A DNA stretch of 7,184 nucleotides from ZLKRG08 sp964654815 (GCA_964654815.1 CAZZLH010000045.1:1-7184); one strand, 5' to 3'. Numbered from the stretch's first letter, positions 1 through 6,355 are shown. Numbers and translations are program-made. The notes: generated by a model from the letters alone, not told the origin.

Positions 1-22
1 CGTGTAGGGGAATTAGCGCTAG

Positions 23-54
23 TGTCCTAGAGCACATGAGTGCGGTCAAGGACA
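23..54. other. Nested imperfect hairpin in the gene-free left edge
   Basis: TGTCCT (23-28) pairs perfectly with AGGACA (49-54). Inside it GCAC (32-35) pairs with GTGC (40-43) around an ATGA loop. The two stems are separated by an asymmetric internal loop of 3 and 5 bases. It lies downstream of the minus-strand dehydrogenase operon, so it could be a weak transcript-end structure for that operon. No U-run follows it on the minus strand, so I do not call it an intrinsic terminator. It could also belong to a gene beyond the left edge. Confidence 0.3.
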
Positions 55-77
55 TATGTGAGCATTTTTGTGACTTA

Positions 78-100
78 CTGGCACGTACGTGCAGATTTTT
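78..100 (+). terminator. Possible weak terminator-like hairpin for plus-strand transcripts
   Basis: GCACGTACGTGC (81-92) is a perfect 12-base palindrome. As RNA it can form a 4-bp GCAC/GTGC stem with a GTAC loop, extended by CT/AG pairs with one bulged G (position 80). ATTTTT follows on the plus strand at 95-100. This suits termination of a rightward transcript entering from the left edge, convergent with the dehydrogenase operon. The stem is short, so it may instead be a protein-binding palindrome. No good terminator is visible for the minus-strand operon itself. Confidence 0.25.
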
Positions 101-104
101 ACCC

Positions 105-1169
105 TTAGAGGCCATCTACTAGCCGGTCCAATAGCGCTGCCCCGTCATAGAAATCGAGCGCTCGCAGATCAATAGTTAGCGATAGCGCAAGCGCCCCATT
201 GCTATCAATACCAACAGTTAAACCAGTTGCTTGATTGGGAAAGAGCACCGGTTTGGTTGAAGCCATTTGATAATTGGTTAGGTCAAAGATGGTAGTGGTC
301 GCGCCATTTAACATCGCAAGTGGGACCTTGCCGTTCTTTGCCTGGTCGGTCGTGGTTGTTACTAATTGGAGTAAATCTGTTGCGCTCATTTGATCTGGGT
401 TCTTAAAGACCGGAAGGGCGCTGCCATATTTGGATTCGATGATTAGCGCAACGCCAATATCGGTAAATCCAAAGTTGCGTAGGACCTTGGCCCAGGTGGT
501 GAGTAACTTGCTATGCCATTCAGTGGAGCTACCAGCGCTCTTATTTACTGCGCGAGTGAATGAGGTCTGCGGGATAGCAAGTGAGGCTTGAATACCTTTA
601 GCAATCAATTCCTTATTTGCCTGTTGGCGCTTAGTGATCGCTGGATCAACATTTGCATTTACGACATCTTCATAAGTAATAGTCTCGTAAGGACCAGTTG
701 GATTTATGGTCTGTAAGTTGATGCCCTTCTCTGCAGCCAAGGTGCGAGCCGCCGGTACAGATTTGGGATTTTGATTGACGATAGCTGCTGCAACTGGCGT
801 TGGTGGAACTGGCACAGCTGCTGCAACTGGTGCCGCAACTTCAACTGGCGCAGCAGCGGCTTCTACAGCTGCAGGTTGGCTAGAGCCACCGTCGTTTTCG
901 GTGAAGTCGAAGGACATTACCTGTGACTCGGTCTCCATAATCAAAACCGGTTTGCCAACTTCTAACACCTGGCTTGGCGTAGCTAGAAGTTTTTCGATCT
1001 TGCCATCGGCAGGTGATTCGACCTCCATGTCGATCTTGTCCGTCATCACTTCGAAGAGCACATCTCCGGCCTTGACCTCTTGCCCCTCGGTGACGTGAAA
1101 ACCAATTAATTCGCCGGTTTCCATGGTCATGCTCATCTTGGGCATCACCACTGTGTGCTTGAAACTCAT
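105..1169 (-). CDS. Lipoyl-bearing E2-like subunit of 2-oxoacid dehydrogenase, probably catalytically inactive
   Basis: A 354-residue protein with the domain order of a dihydrolipoamide acyltransferase. A lipoyl domain (about 3-80) carries TDKIDMEVES with K45 as the lipoylation site. An Ala/Pro/Val-rich flexible linker follows (about 97-133), then a peripheral-subunit-binding segment (135-169) and a shortened acyltransferase-like domain (about 175-354). The last domain aligns with real E2 cores but lacks the catalytic histidine: HRxxDG reads LRALDF (L335, F340). The GGTFTISNLG strand reads GATTTIFDL (G289-L297). The lipoyl domain should still accept an acyl group from E1, but acyl transfer to CoA by this protein looks unlikely. 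An ATG at 1169 is preferred over an in-frame TTG at 1175. It has GAAGAG six bases upstream and overlaps the E1 beta stop as ATGA, while the TTG directly abuts that GAAGAG. It may be a scaffold like mammalian PDHX, or an enzyme with altered chemistry. Family assignment is firm; inactivity is inferred. Confidence 0.85.
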   Translation of the reverse strand: MSFKHTVVMPKMSMTMETGELIGFHVTEGQEVKAGDVLFEVMTDKIDMEVESPADGKIEKLLATPSQVLEVGKPVLIMETESQVMSFDFTENDGGSSQPAAVEAAAAPVEVAAPVAAAVPVPPTPVAAAIVNQNPKSVPAARTLAAEKGINLQTINPTGPYETITYEDVVNANVDPAITKRQQANKELIAKGIQASLAIPQTSFTRAVNKSAGSSTEWHSKLLTTWAKVLRNFGFTDIGVALIIESKYGSALPVFKNPDQMSATDLLQLVTTTTDQAKNGKVPLAMLNGATTTIFDLTNYQMASTKPVLFPNQATGLTVGIDSNGALALSLTIDLRALDFYDGAALLDRLVDGL

Positions 1170-2164
1170 CGCCAACTCTTCACGATCTCGGTTGCGGCAG
1201 CGTGGATATCCTCAACCTGCGGCACCGCTGCCTTCTCAAGTTGTGGCGCATATGGAATCGGGATGTTTAGGCCAGCTAATTTCTTGATTGGCGCCTTCAA
1301 CGAACCGAAGACTGAAGAGCCCGCAACCTGAGCGATCACCTCATTGATGAAACCGCCATGCGATGGACCTTCTTGTACGACCAATAGACGACCGGTGCTT
1401 GAGACCGAATCAAAGGTGGTCGACATATCAAGTGGCGAGAGAGTGCGCGGATCAATCACTGTTACCTCAATACCCTCTGCCGATAATTTTTCAGCCACCT
1501 CTAGAGATTTCTTCACCATGATGCCGGTTGCGACAATGGTGAGATCTTTTCCAGTTCGAACCACGCGACTTACGCCAAGTGGGATTCGAGTTGCACCTTC
1601 GGGTACTGCTTCCCAACCAGGAGTCTTATAAAGCAATTTATGTTCCAAGAAGATTACGGGATTTGGATCATCAATGGCAGAGAGCAGTAATCCTTTAGCA
1701 TCTGCCGGGTTTGATGGCACTACTACTTTCAAACCTGGCACATTGGTAAACCAATTCTCGACAATCTGAGAATGTTGTGCGGCAGCGCCGGTGCCAGAAC
1801 CTTGTGGCGCACGAATCACCATCGGCACATGTAACGCGCCACCTAACATGAAGTGAATCTTCGCGGCTTGATTTGAGATCTGATCCATCGCTTGTGCGGA
1901 AAAATCCGAGAATTGAATCTCAGCGATAGGGCGCATTCCTGATAGCGCAGCGCCAACTGCAGCGCCGATATAACCAAGTTCGGAGATGGGTGTATCGATA
2001 ACTCTCTCCGAACCGTACTTCTCCCACATCCCAGCTGAGACACCAAATGCCCCGCCATAAACTCCAACATCTTCGCCCATCAAGAAAACTTCTGGGCGTT
2101 CATCCATTGCAATCATCATGGCTTCGCGTACCGCTTCAGCCATCGTCAACATACGCTCGGCCAT
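1166..2164 (-). CDS. 2-oxoacid (pyruvate/acetoin-type) dehydrogenase E1 component, beta subunit
   Basis: A 332-residue transketolase-like E1 beta subunit, normal length for the family. With E1 alpha it forms the thiamine-diphosphate heterotetramer that decarboxylates a 2-oxoacid (or cleaves acetoin) and reductively acylates the E2 lipoyl group. The N-terminal pyrimidine-binding domain includes GEDVGVYGG (30-38) and DTPISE, with E62 as the expected cofactor-activating glutamate. It also has the RAPQGSGTG loop followed by QHSQ with H131, an active-site histidine in this family. The C-terminal transketolase domain contains VIDPRTLSPLD and VVQEGPSHGGF. The ATG shares one base with the E1 alpha stop (TAATG), and AGGGGG (2176-2171 on the minus strand) is a strong ribosome-binding site six bases upstream. 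Its own stop overlaps the E2 start by four bases. Substrate is uncertain: it resembles PdhB/AcoB-type subunits, and the sequence alone does not separate these. Confidence 0.93.
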   Translation of the reverse strand: MAERMLTMAEAVREAMMIAMDERPEVFLMGEDVGVYGGAFGVSAGMWEKYGSERVIDTPISELGYIGAAVGAALSGMRPIAEIQFSDFSAQAMDQISNQAAKIHFMLGGALHVPMVIRAPQGSGTGAAAQHSQIVENWFTNVPGLKVVVPSNPADAKGLLLSAIDDPNPVIFLEHKLLYKTPGWEAVPEGATRIPLGVSRVVRTGKDLTIVATGIMVKKSLEVAEKLSAEGIEVTVIDPRTLSPLDMSTTFDSVSSTGRLLVVQEGPSHGGFINEVIAQVAGSSVFGSLKAPIKKLAGLNIPIPYAPQLEKAAVPQVEDIHAAATEIVKSWR

Positions 2165-3198
2165 TAGTTACCCCCTGCCGAAACCGCTTTAAATACGGCG
2201 CTTTCCAGCCCTGCCGGATCCGCTGGCTTGGCTTTAACGGATTCATTAACTGCTGCGACGATCTCATCGGTTGCGCGCTGTTGAATGGCATCCATCTCTG
2301 CCTGGGTCAATAAATTCTTCTCAAGGATTGCCGCCATGAATTTGGCGATTGGCTCTTTGCCTTTCCACTCTTCAATCTCTTCTTTGGTGCGATAGAGATT
2401 CTTATCAGAGCGAGAGTGGCCCTTCCAACGATAGGTCTCACATTCGATCAATGTTGGGCCGCCACCGGTGCGGGCAGTTTGCACTGCCCGCTCGGCAGCC
2501 TCGTAAACGGCAACGACGTCATTGCCATCGACTGTCACACCAGGTATGCCATATCCGAGTCCGCGGTCGGAGAGCTTCTCTAGTGCGAATGCTTTCTCAA
2601 TGGAATTAGACATTCCATATTTATTATTTTCACAGACAAAGATCACTGGTAATTTCCAAATCGCCGCCATATTTGCCGCTTCATGGAATGCGCCTTCATT
2701 TAGCGCGCCATCGCCAAAGAATGAGACCACTACAGTGTCGCTCTTCTTCATCTTTGCAGCTAACGCAGCGCCCGTTGCAATTGGAATTCCACCAGCCACA
2801 ATGCCATTTGCGCCAAGATTTCCAGTTTCGACATCGGCAATATGCATCGAACCACCACGACCTCCGCAGTAACCGATCTCCTTACCTAATAGCTCTGCAA
2901 TCATGCGAGTTAGATCTGCACCCTTTGCGATGCAATGTCCATGGCCGCGATGAGTCGAGGTGATTTGATCGGTGAGATTAAGCGCCATGCAGACGCCAGT
3001 AGGAGATGCTTCTTGACCGATTGATAAATGCATCGTGCCATGCATCATGCCTCGACCAAATAGATCTTCAACTGCTTCTTCGAATTTGCGAATCTTCCAC
3101 ATATAAAGCAATGCATGTGATGCATGTTCTTTTGATCGAAGTGGATGTCCGACTAATAACGCTGATTTATTCGAACTATTGATGGAATTGGTGCTCAT
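2164..3198 (-). CDS. 2-oxoacid (pyruvate/acetoin-type) dehydrogenase E1 component, alpha subunit
   Basis: A 344-residue E1 alpha subunit, first gene of the leftward operon. The thiamine-diphosphate motif is complete: GDGALNEG (162-169) runs through to ENN (190-192). Other family marks are the HLSIGQEA segment (57-64), the HRGHGH loop (83-88), GYCGGRGGSMHIAD (109-122) and YRWKGHSRSD. The GHSxSD form is typical of pyruvate and acetoin dehydrogenase E1 alpha, whereas branched-chain enzymes have a different loop, so PdhA/AcoA-like is favoured. Many actinobacteria use a homodimeric AceE for pyruvate, so this alpha-beta enzyme may serve another 2-oxoacid or acetoin. The first 20 residues are polar and poorly conserved in character. 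GAAAG (3210-3206, minus strand) lies seven bases before the ATG. It is transcribed away from the HPr gene through a shared 78-bp control region. No E3 gene is in the window. Confidence 0.93.
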   Translation of the reverse strand: MSTNSINSSNKSALLVGHPLRSKEHASHALLYMWKIRKFEEAVEDLFGRGMMHGTMHLSIGQEASPTGVCMALNLTDQITSTHRGHGHCIAKGADLTRMIAELLGKEIGYCGGRGGSMHIADVETGNLGANGIVAGGIPIATGAALAAKMKKSDTVVVSFFGDGALNEGAFHEAANMAAIWKLPVIFVCENNKYGMSNSIEKAFALEKLSDRGLGYGIPGVTVDGNDVVAVYEAAERAVQTARTGGGPTLIECETYRWKGHSRSDKNLYRTKEEIEEWKGKEPIAKFMAAILEKNLLTQAEMDAIQQRATDEIVAAVNESVKAKPADPAGLESAVFKAVSAGGN

Positions 3199-3229
3199 AT
3201 CGCTACTTTCACATTTGTGCAGGTGCTTG

Positions 3230-3256
3230 AAAATATGTTCATATTGAACACCACAA
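3230..3256 (-). promoter_or_regulatory. Candidate promoter for the E1 alpha-E1 beta-E2 operon
   Basis: Read on the minus strand, TTGTGG (3256-3251) and TATTTT (3235-3230) form a -35/-10 pair with a 15-base spacer, shorter than ideal. Transcription would start near 3223, leaving a leader of about 25 bases that contains the GAAAG ribosome-binding site. The whole spacer is the TGTTCA/TGAACA palindrome, so a bound protein would directly affect this promoter. The -10 is better supported than the -35. Confidence 0.35.
3236..3250. promoter_or_regulatory. Perfect inverted repeat, candidate operator between divergent operons
   Basis: TGTTCA-TAT-TGAACA has two perfect six-base arms around a three-base centre. 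It overlaps the candidate -35 of the HPr promoter and fills the spacer of the candidate E1 alpha promoter. That placement suits a dimeric transcription factor controlling one or both sides. The arms have the reverse orientation of the actinobacterial LexA box (GAAC-N4-GTTC), so it is not a standard SOS box. The regulator is unknown. Confidence 0.5.
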
Positions 3257-3277
3257 CTTTCAATTACGCTAGTGCCA
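3244..3277 (+). promoter_or_regulatory. Candidate promoter for the HPr operon, probably giving a leaderless message
   Basis: TTGAAC (3244-3249) serves as -35 and TACGCT (3265-3270) as a TANNNT -10, with a 15-base spacer. The -10 ends six bases before the HPr ATG at 3277, so transcription is expected to begin at or beside the A of the start codon. No Shine-Dalgarno-like sequence precedes the ATG. Together these indicate a leaderless mRNA, which is common in actinobacteria. The -35 assignment is weaker than the -10. Confidence 0.5.
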
Positions 3278-3555
3278 TGAAGGAATTTGTTACAAAAGTT
3301 GGATCGCCGGTTGGTTTACATGCGCGTCCAGCGGCTTTATTTGCACAATCGTCCAAGTCTTCGGGCTGCAAAGTTATGTTGGTGAAGATTGCTGCAGATG
3401 GCGCGGAGAGCCCTGCAGTCGATGGCGCATCGATCTTGAAGATCATGTCGCTTGGCATCAAGTGCGGCGAGACCATCAAGGTACAAGTCGAAGGCGATAA
3501 TGAAGATGTTGCTGCGGCAAATTTGCAGGCGATTGTGGAAAGCGCTGATCACTAA
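3277..3555 (+). CDS. ptsH: HPr-family phosphocarrier protein
   Basis: A 92-residue cytosolic protein of the HPr fold. In the sugar phosphotransferase system HPr takes phosphate from PEP via enzyme I on a histidine and passes it to EIIA domains. The active-site motif GLHARPA is intact with H15 and R17, and SILKIMSLGI (52-61) matches the region around regulatory Ser46 of Firmicutes HPr, here S52. The distance from H15 to that serine is six residues longer than in classic HPr, which places an extra loop (about 39-48, rich in Ala, Asp, Glu and Gly). An in-frame GTG at 3217 would add 20 residues unlike any HPr N-terminus and would lie across the promoter, so the ATG at 3277 is chosen. It is first in the rightward operon, six bases before ispF. 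No enzyme I or EII gene is in the window. A regulatory role in carbon control rather than sugar transport is possible. Confidence 0.9.
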   Translation: MKEFVTKVGSPVGLHARPAALFAQSSKSSGCKVMLVKIAADGAESPAVDGASILKIMSLGIKCGETIKVQVEGDNEDVAAANLQAIVESADH

Positions 3556-3561
3556 GTAGAT

Positions 3562-4035
3562 ATGAGCGCACTTCGAACCGGTGTGGGAGTTGATGCCCAT
3601 AAATTTGCAAGCGATGGCACCTGCCATCTAGCGGGTTTGGAGTGGCCAGAAGCTAAACGACTTGAGGGACATTCAGATGGAGATGCAGCGGTCCACGCGC
3701 TCTGCGATGCCGTGCTCTCGGCTGCGGGCCTTGGTGATGTGGGCGAAGTCTTTGGTATCGATAAGCCAGAGTGGCAGGGTGCAAGCGGTTTGAAGCTGAT
3801 CGCGCATCTACGATCAATAATCGATCCCAAATCCATCACGATTAATAATGTTTCGATTCAAATCATCGCAAATTCACCGAAGGTTGCTAAACGGCGCCAA
3901 GAAGCCCAGCAAGTCTTATCTGATGCGTTAGGTGCACCTGTCACAATTGGCGCTACCACAAGTGATGGTATGGGTTTCATGGGTCGCGGCGAGGGAGTCT
4001 TTGTGATTGCAAATGCGCTGGTGCAATTGCCATGA
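3562..4035 (+). CDS. ispF: 2-C-methyl-D-erythritol 2,4-cyclodiphosphate synthase
   Basis: A 157-residue enzyme of normal length. It converts 4-diphosphocytidyl-methylerythritol 2-phosphate to the cyclic diphosphate plus CMP in the MEP isoprenoid pathway, acting as a cytosolic trimer. The metal-binding set is visible: GVDAH (D11, H13) and H45 in the helix after the EGHSDGDAAVHAL segment (35-47). H37-S38 belong to the flexible active-site loop. The C-terminal ATTSDGMGF and GRGEG segment is the cytidine and phosphate-binding region. The gene follows HPr by six bases and its stop overlaps the cysS start by four (ATGA), so translation is probably coupled. In many actinobacteria ispD lies directly upstream; here HPr takes that place, so IspD must be encoded elsewhere. 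No strong ribosome-binding site precedes the ATG. Identification is firm. Confidence 0.96.
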   Translation: MSALRTGVGVDAHKFASDGTCHLAGLEWPEAKRLEGHSDGDAAVHALCDAVLSAAGLGDVGEVFGIDKPEWQGASGLKLIAHLRSIIDPKSITINNVSIQIIANSPKVAKRRQEAQQVLSDALGAPVTIGATTSDGMGFMGRGEGVFVIANALVQLP

Positions 4036-5408
4036 AGTTATACAACACCCGCAGCCGCCAGAGCGAAGATTTCCAACCAATCAATCCCGGCAAAGTTGGC
4101 ATCTATGTTTGCGGTGCCACGGTGCAATCATTTCCGCATATTGGCCATGTAAGAAGTGGCATTAATTTCGATATTTTGCGCCGCTGGCTTATGGCAAGTG
4201 GTTATGACGTCACTTTCATTCGCAATGTCACCGATATCGATGACAAGATCCTGCAAAAGAGTGTCGCGGAGAATATGCCTTGGTGGGCGCTGGCCTACAA
4301 ATATGAGCAGGAATTCAGCGCCGCATACTCGGTTTTGAATGTCCTGCCACCGACTTACGAGCCACGCGCCACAGGTCACATCACGCAGATGATTCAATTG
4401 ATGCAAACCTTGATTGATCGCGGTTTTGCATATGCGCCAGGCAATGGCGATGTCTATGTAGAGGTACGCAAGTTAGATTCTTATCTAACGCTCTCTAGGC
4501 AGAAGTTAGATGATCTGCTTCCAGCCGGAGATGCCGATGAAACTTTCAAACGAGATGTTCGGGATTTTGCGCTCTGGAAAGCGGCGAAGCCAGACGAACC
4601 ATCATGGCCAACTCCGTGGGGCGATGGCCGACCTGGTTGGCATTTAGAGTGCTCTGCAATGGCGCATTCATATTTAGGAGAGGCTTTCGATATTCATGGC
4701 GGTGGATTGGATTTGATCTTCCCGCATCACGAAAATGAGATTGCACAGTCAGAGGCGGCCGGTTACAAGTTTGCCAATCTTTGGATGCATAATGCTTGGG
4801 TTACCCAATCTGGCGAGAAGATGTCCAAGTCACTTGGCAACACGATGCAGGTACGTGAGTTAATCAAACAAGTTCGCGGCATCGAATTGCGCTTCTATCT
4901 TGGTAGTGCGCATTACCGATCTATGTTGGAGTTCTCACCGGAAGCGTTGCAAGAAGCGGCGACCAATTTTCAGCGCATTGAGAATTTCCTGGTGAGAGCA
5001 AGAGAGATTGTGGGTGACTTCGAAGGAGTTATCTCTGCTCCGGTAAAAGCTGCCTTTGATGATGATTTAGCGGTGCCGCAAGTCTTAGCGCAGATCTCTG
5101 AGGCGCTAAAGCGCGGAAATTCAGCGATATCTGCAAATAGCGCCAATGAGATAAAAGCCGCGGCGGCAGAGATACGTGGTGCGCTTGGCATCTTGGGTTG
5201 CGATCCATTTGATTTAGCTTTTAGTAATTCAGGTGGCAAAGATTTAAGTCAGGCGCTGGATGGCGTAATTCAATTAGCCCTAGCGCAGAGACAAGCAGCT
5301 AGAGAGCGAAAAGATTTCGCAGCCTCTGATGCAATCAGAGATGGGCTAGCAGCGCTTGGCATTGCTATTGAAGATACCCCGCAAGGCCAGCGCTGGAGCG
5401 CAAAATAA
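4032..5408 (+). CDS. cysS: Cysteinyl-tRNA synthetase
   Basis: A 458-residue class I aminoacyl-tRNA synthetase that charges tRNA-Cys with cysteine. The Rossmann-fold signatures are complete: HIGH at 36-39 and KMSKS at 263-267. The four zinc ligands that select cysteine are present at the expected spacing: C27 (in YVCGATV), C207 (in HLECSAMAH), H232 and E236 (in FPHHENE). The C-terminal part (about 330-458) is the helical DALR/anticodon-binding region ending in DTPQGQRW, usual for CysS. Length and C-terminal domain fit CysS rather than the mycothiol enzyme MshC, a shorter paralogue common in actinobacteria. It overlaps ispF by four bases and the rlmB start by one base (TAATG). This matches the conserved actinobacterial order ispF-cysS-rlmB. 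Confidence 0.97.
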   Translation: MKLYNTRSRQSEDFQPINPGKVGIYVCGATVQSFPHIGHVRSGINFDILRRWLMASGYDVTFIRNVTDIDDKILQKSVAENMPWWALAYKYEQEFSAAYSVLNVLPPTYEPRATGHITQMIQLMQTLIDRGFAYAPGNGDVYVEVRKLDSYLTLSRQKLDDLLPAGDADETFKRDVRDFALWKAAKPDEPSWPTPWGDGRPGWHLECSAMAHSYLGEAFDIHGGGLDLIFPHHENEIAQSEAAGYKFANLWMHNAWVTQSGEKMSKSLGNTMQVRELIKQVRGIELRFYLGSAHYRSMLEFSPEALQEAATNFQRIENFLVRAREIVGDFEGVISAPVKAAFDDDLAVPQVLAQISEALKRGNSAISANSANEIKAAAAEIRGALGILGCDPFDLAFSNSGGKDLSQALDGVIQLALAQRQAARERKDFAASDAIRDGLAALGIAIEDTPQGQRWSAK

Positions 5409-6355
5409 TGGCCGGTAATTCAGCAAGACGGGGCGCAGTAAGTAGAAAATCTAGTTCTGGTAAAGGATCCAAGAAAGGTCCTAGCAAAGGCACCGGCGGC
5501 AAAAATCGCAAACGGCTAGAGGGTAGAGGGCCAACGCCGAAGGCAGAGGATCGTCCGTATCACGCAGCGGCAAAACGAAAAGCTGCAAGACCAAAACGAG
5601 ATCGCCAAGAATCTCGCGGCGCATTTACTTTCCGCGGCGAGATGGTTACTGGTCGTAATGCAGTACTAGAAGCGTTACGCGCTGATGTGCCAGCGACCGA
5701 ATTGATAGTCGCGCGTTCGATAGATATTGATGATCGGATTGAAGAGTCACTAAAGATCGCGCTACGTAAATCTATGCCAATTCGCGAAGTCCATCGTGCG
5801 GACGTAGAGAAACTATCTTCAAATTCGCAAGGAATTGCACTTGCCATAAAGCCATATCAGTATTCATCTTTAGAAGAGATTCTTTTGCGCGCTGGCAAAC
5901 CTGGTCTAGTAGTAGCACTTGATGGCGTTACCGATCCTCGGAATTTAGGTGCAATTATTCGTTCGGCTGCGGCATTTGGCGTAGATGGTGTGATCATTCC
6001 AGAGCGGCGCGCAGCTGCGATGACCGCGGCGGCATGGAAATCTTCAGCCGGCGCCGCGGCGCGCATGCCTGTTGCCCAAGTGGTTAATTTGAATCGCGCC
6101 ATCGAAGATGTGCAGGAGAAGGGTTATTTCGTGGTCGGTCTTGATGGCGAATCTGACCAACTCATAAGTGAGATGAAGGTTGCCACTGAGTCAATCATGA
6201 TTATTGTGGGCAGTGAAGGAAAAGGACTTAGCAGATTAACCCGTGAAAAGTGCGATCTAGTAGTGAAAATCCCGATGCGTTCGACCACCGAAAGTTTGAA
6301 CGCCAGCGTTGCTACATCTATCGCACTTTTTGCGGTAGATGAGGCGCGCAGATGA
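5408..6355 (+). CDS. rlmB: 23S rRNA (guanosine-2'-O-)-methyltransferase, RlmB/TrmH family
   Basis: A 315-residue SPOUT-class methyltransferase that uses S-adenosylmethionine to 2'-O-methylate a ribose; the RlmB target is a guanosine in domain V of 23S rRNA. Residues 1-73 form a Lys/Arg/Gly/Ser-rich, probably disordered tail containing EGRGPTPKAEDRPYH, a form usual in actinobacterial members and absent from E. coli RlmB. The substrate-binding domain starts at MVTGRNAV (79-86). The knotted catalytic domain shows motif 1, DGVTDPRNLGAIIRS (172-186, with N179 and R185), motif 2, VGSEGKG (267-273), and motif 3, PMRSTTESLNAS (289-300, with N298). The ATG overlaps the cysS stop by one base and has GGAG (5395-5398) nine bases upstream. 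The exact methylation site is inferred from family membership. Confidence 0.94.
   Translation: MAGNSARRGAVSRKSSSGKGSKKGPSKGTGGKNRKRLEGRGPTPKAEDRPYHAAAKRKAARPKRDRQESRGAFTFRGEMVTGRNAVLEALRADVPATELIVARSIDIDDRIEESLKIALRKSMPIREVHRADVEKLSSNSQGIALAIKPYQYSSLEEILLRAGKPGLVVALDGVTDPRNLGAIIRSAAAFGVDGVIIPERRAAAMTAAAWKSSAGAAARMPVAQVVNLNRAIEDVQEKGYFVVGLDGESDQLISEMKVATESIMIIVGSEGKGLSRLTREKCDLVVKIPMRSTTESLNASVATSIALFAVDEARR

Noticed and set aside
105..200. Frameshift or sequencing error as the cause of the missing E2 histidine
   Set aside because: The reading frame stays aligned with E2 on both sides (R336, D339, DGA), and the changed codons need more than one substitution each.
1..470. Repeated occurrence of TAGCGC/AGCGCT as a possible dispersed repeat
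   Set aside because: Inside the genes these fall in ordinary Ala/Leu/Ser codon contexts with no fixed spacing, so codon preference explains them.
775..1098. Plus-strand open frame rich in Ala, Thr and Gly, opposite the E2-like gene
   Set aside because: It is the antisense shadow of the Ala/Pro/Val linker and lipoyl domain; it has low complexity and no recognisable domain.
1170..1175. TTG start for the E2-like gene, two codons upstream of the ATG
   Set aside because: The GAAGAG ribosome-binding site abuts the TTG with no spacing but is six bases from the ATG at 1169. The ATG also forms the usual ATGA overlap with the E1 beta stop.
3217..3276. GTG-initiated 20-residue N-terminal extension of HPr
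   Set aside because: It would run through the candidate -35, -10 and palindrome, and would add a segment unlike HPr N-termini. The fold starts at the ATG at 3277.
4032..5408. Possibility that the synthetase is MshC (mycothiol cysteine ligase)
   Set aside because: Length (458), the full C-terminal tRNA-binding part and its position between ispF and rlmB fit CysS.
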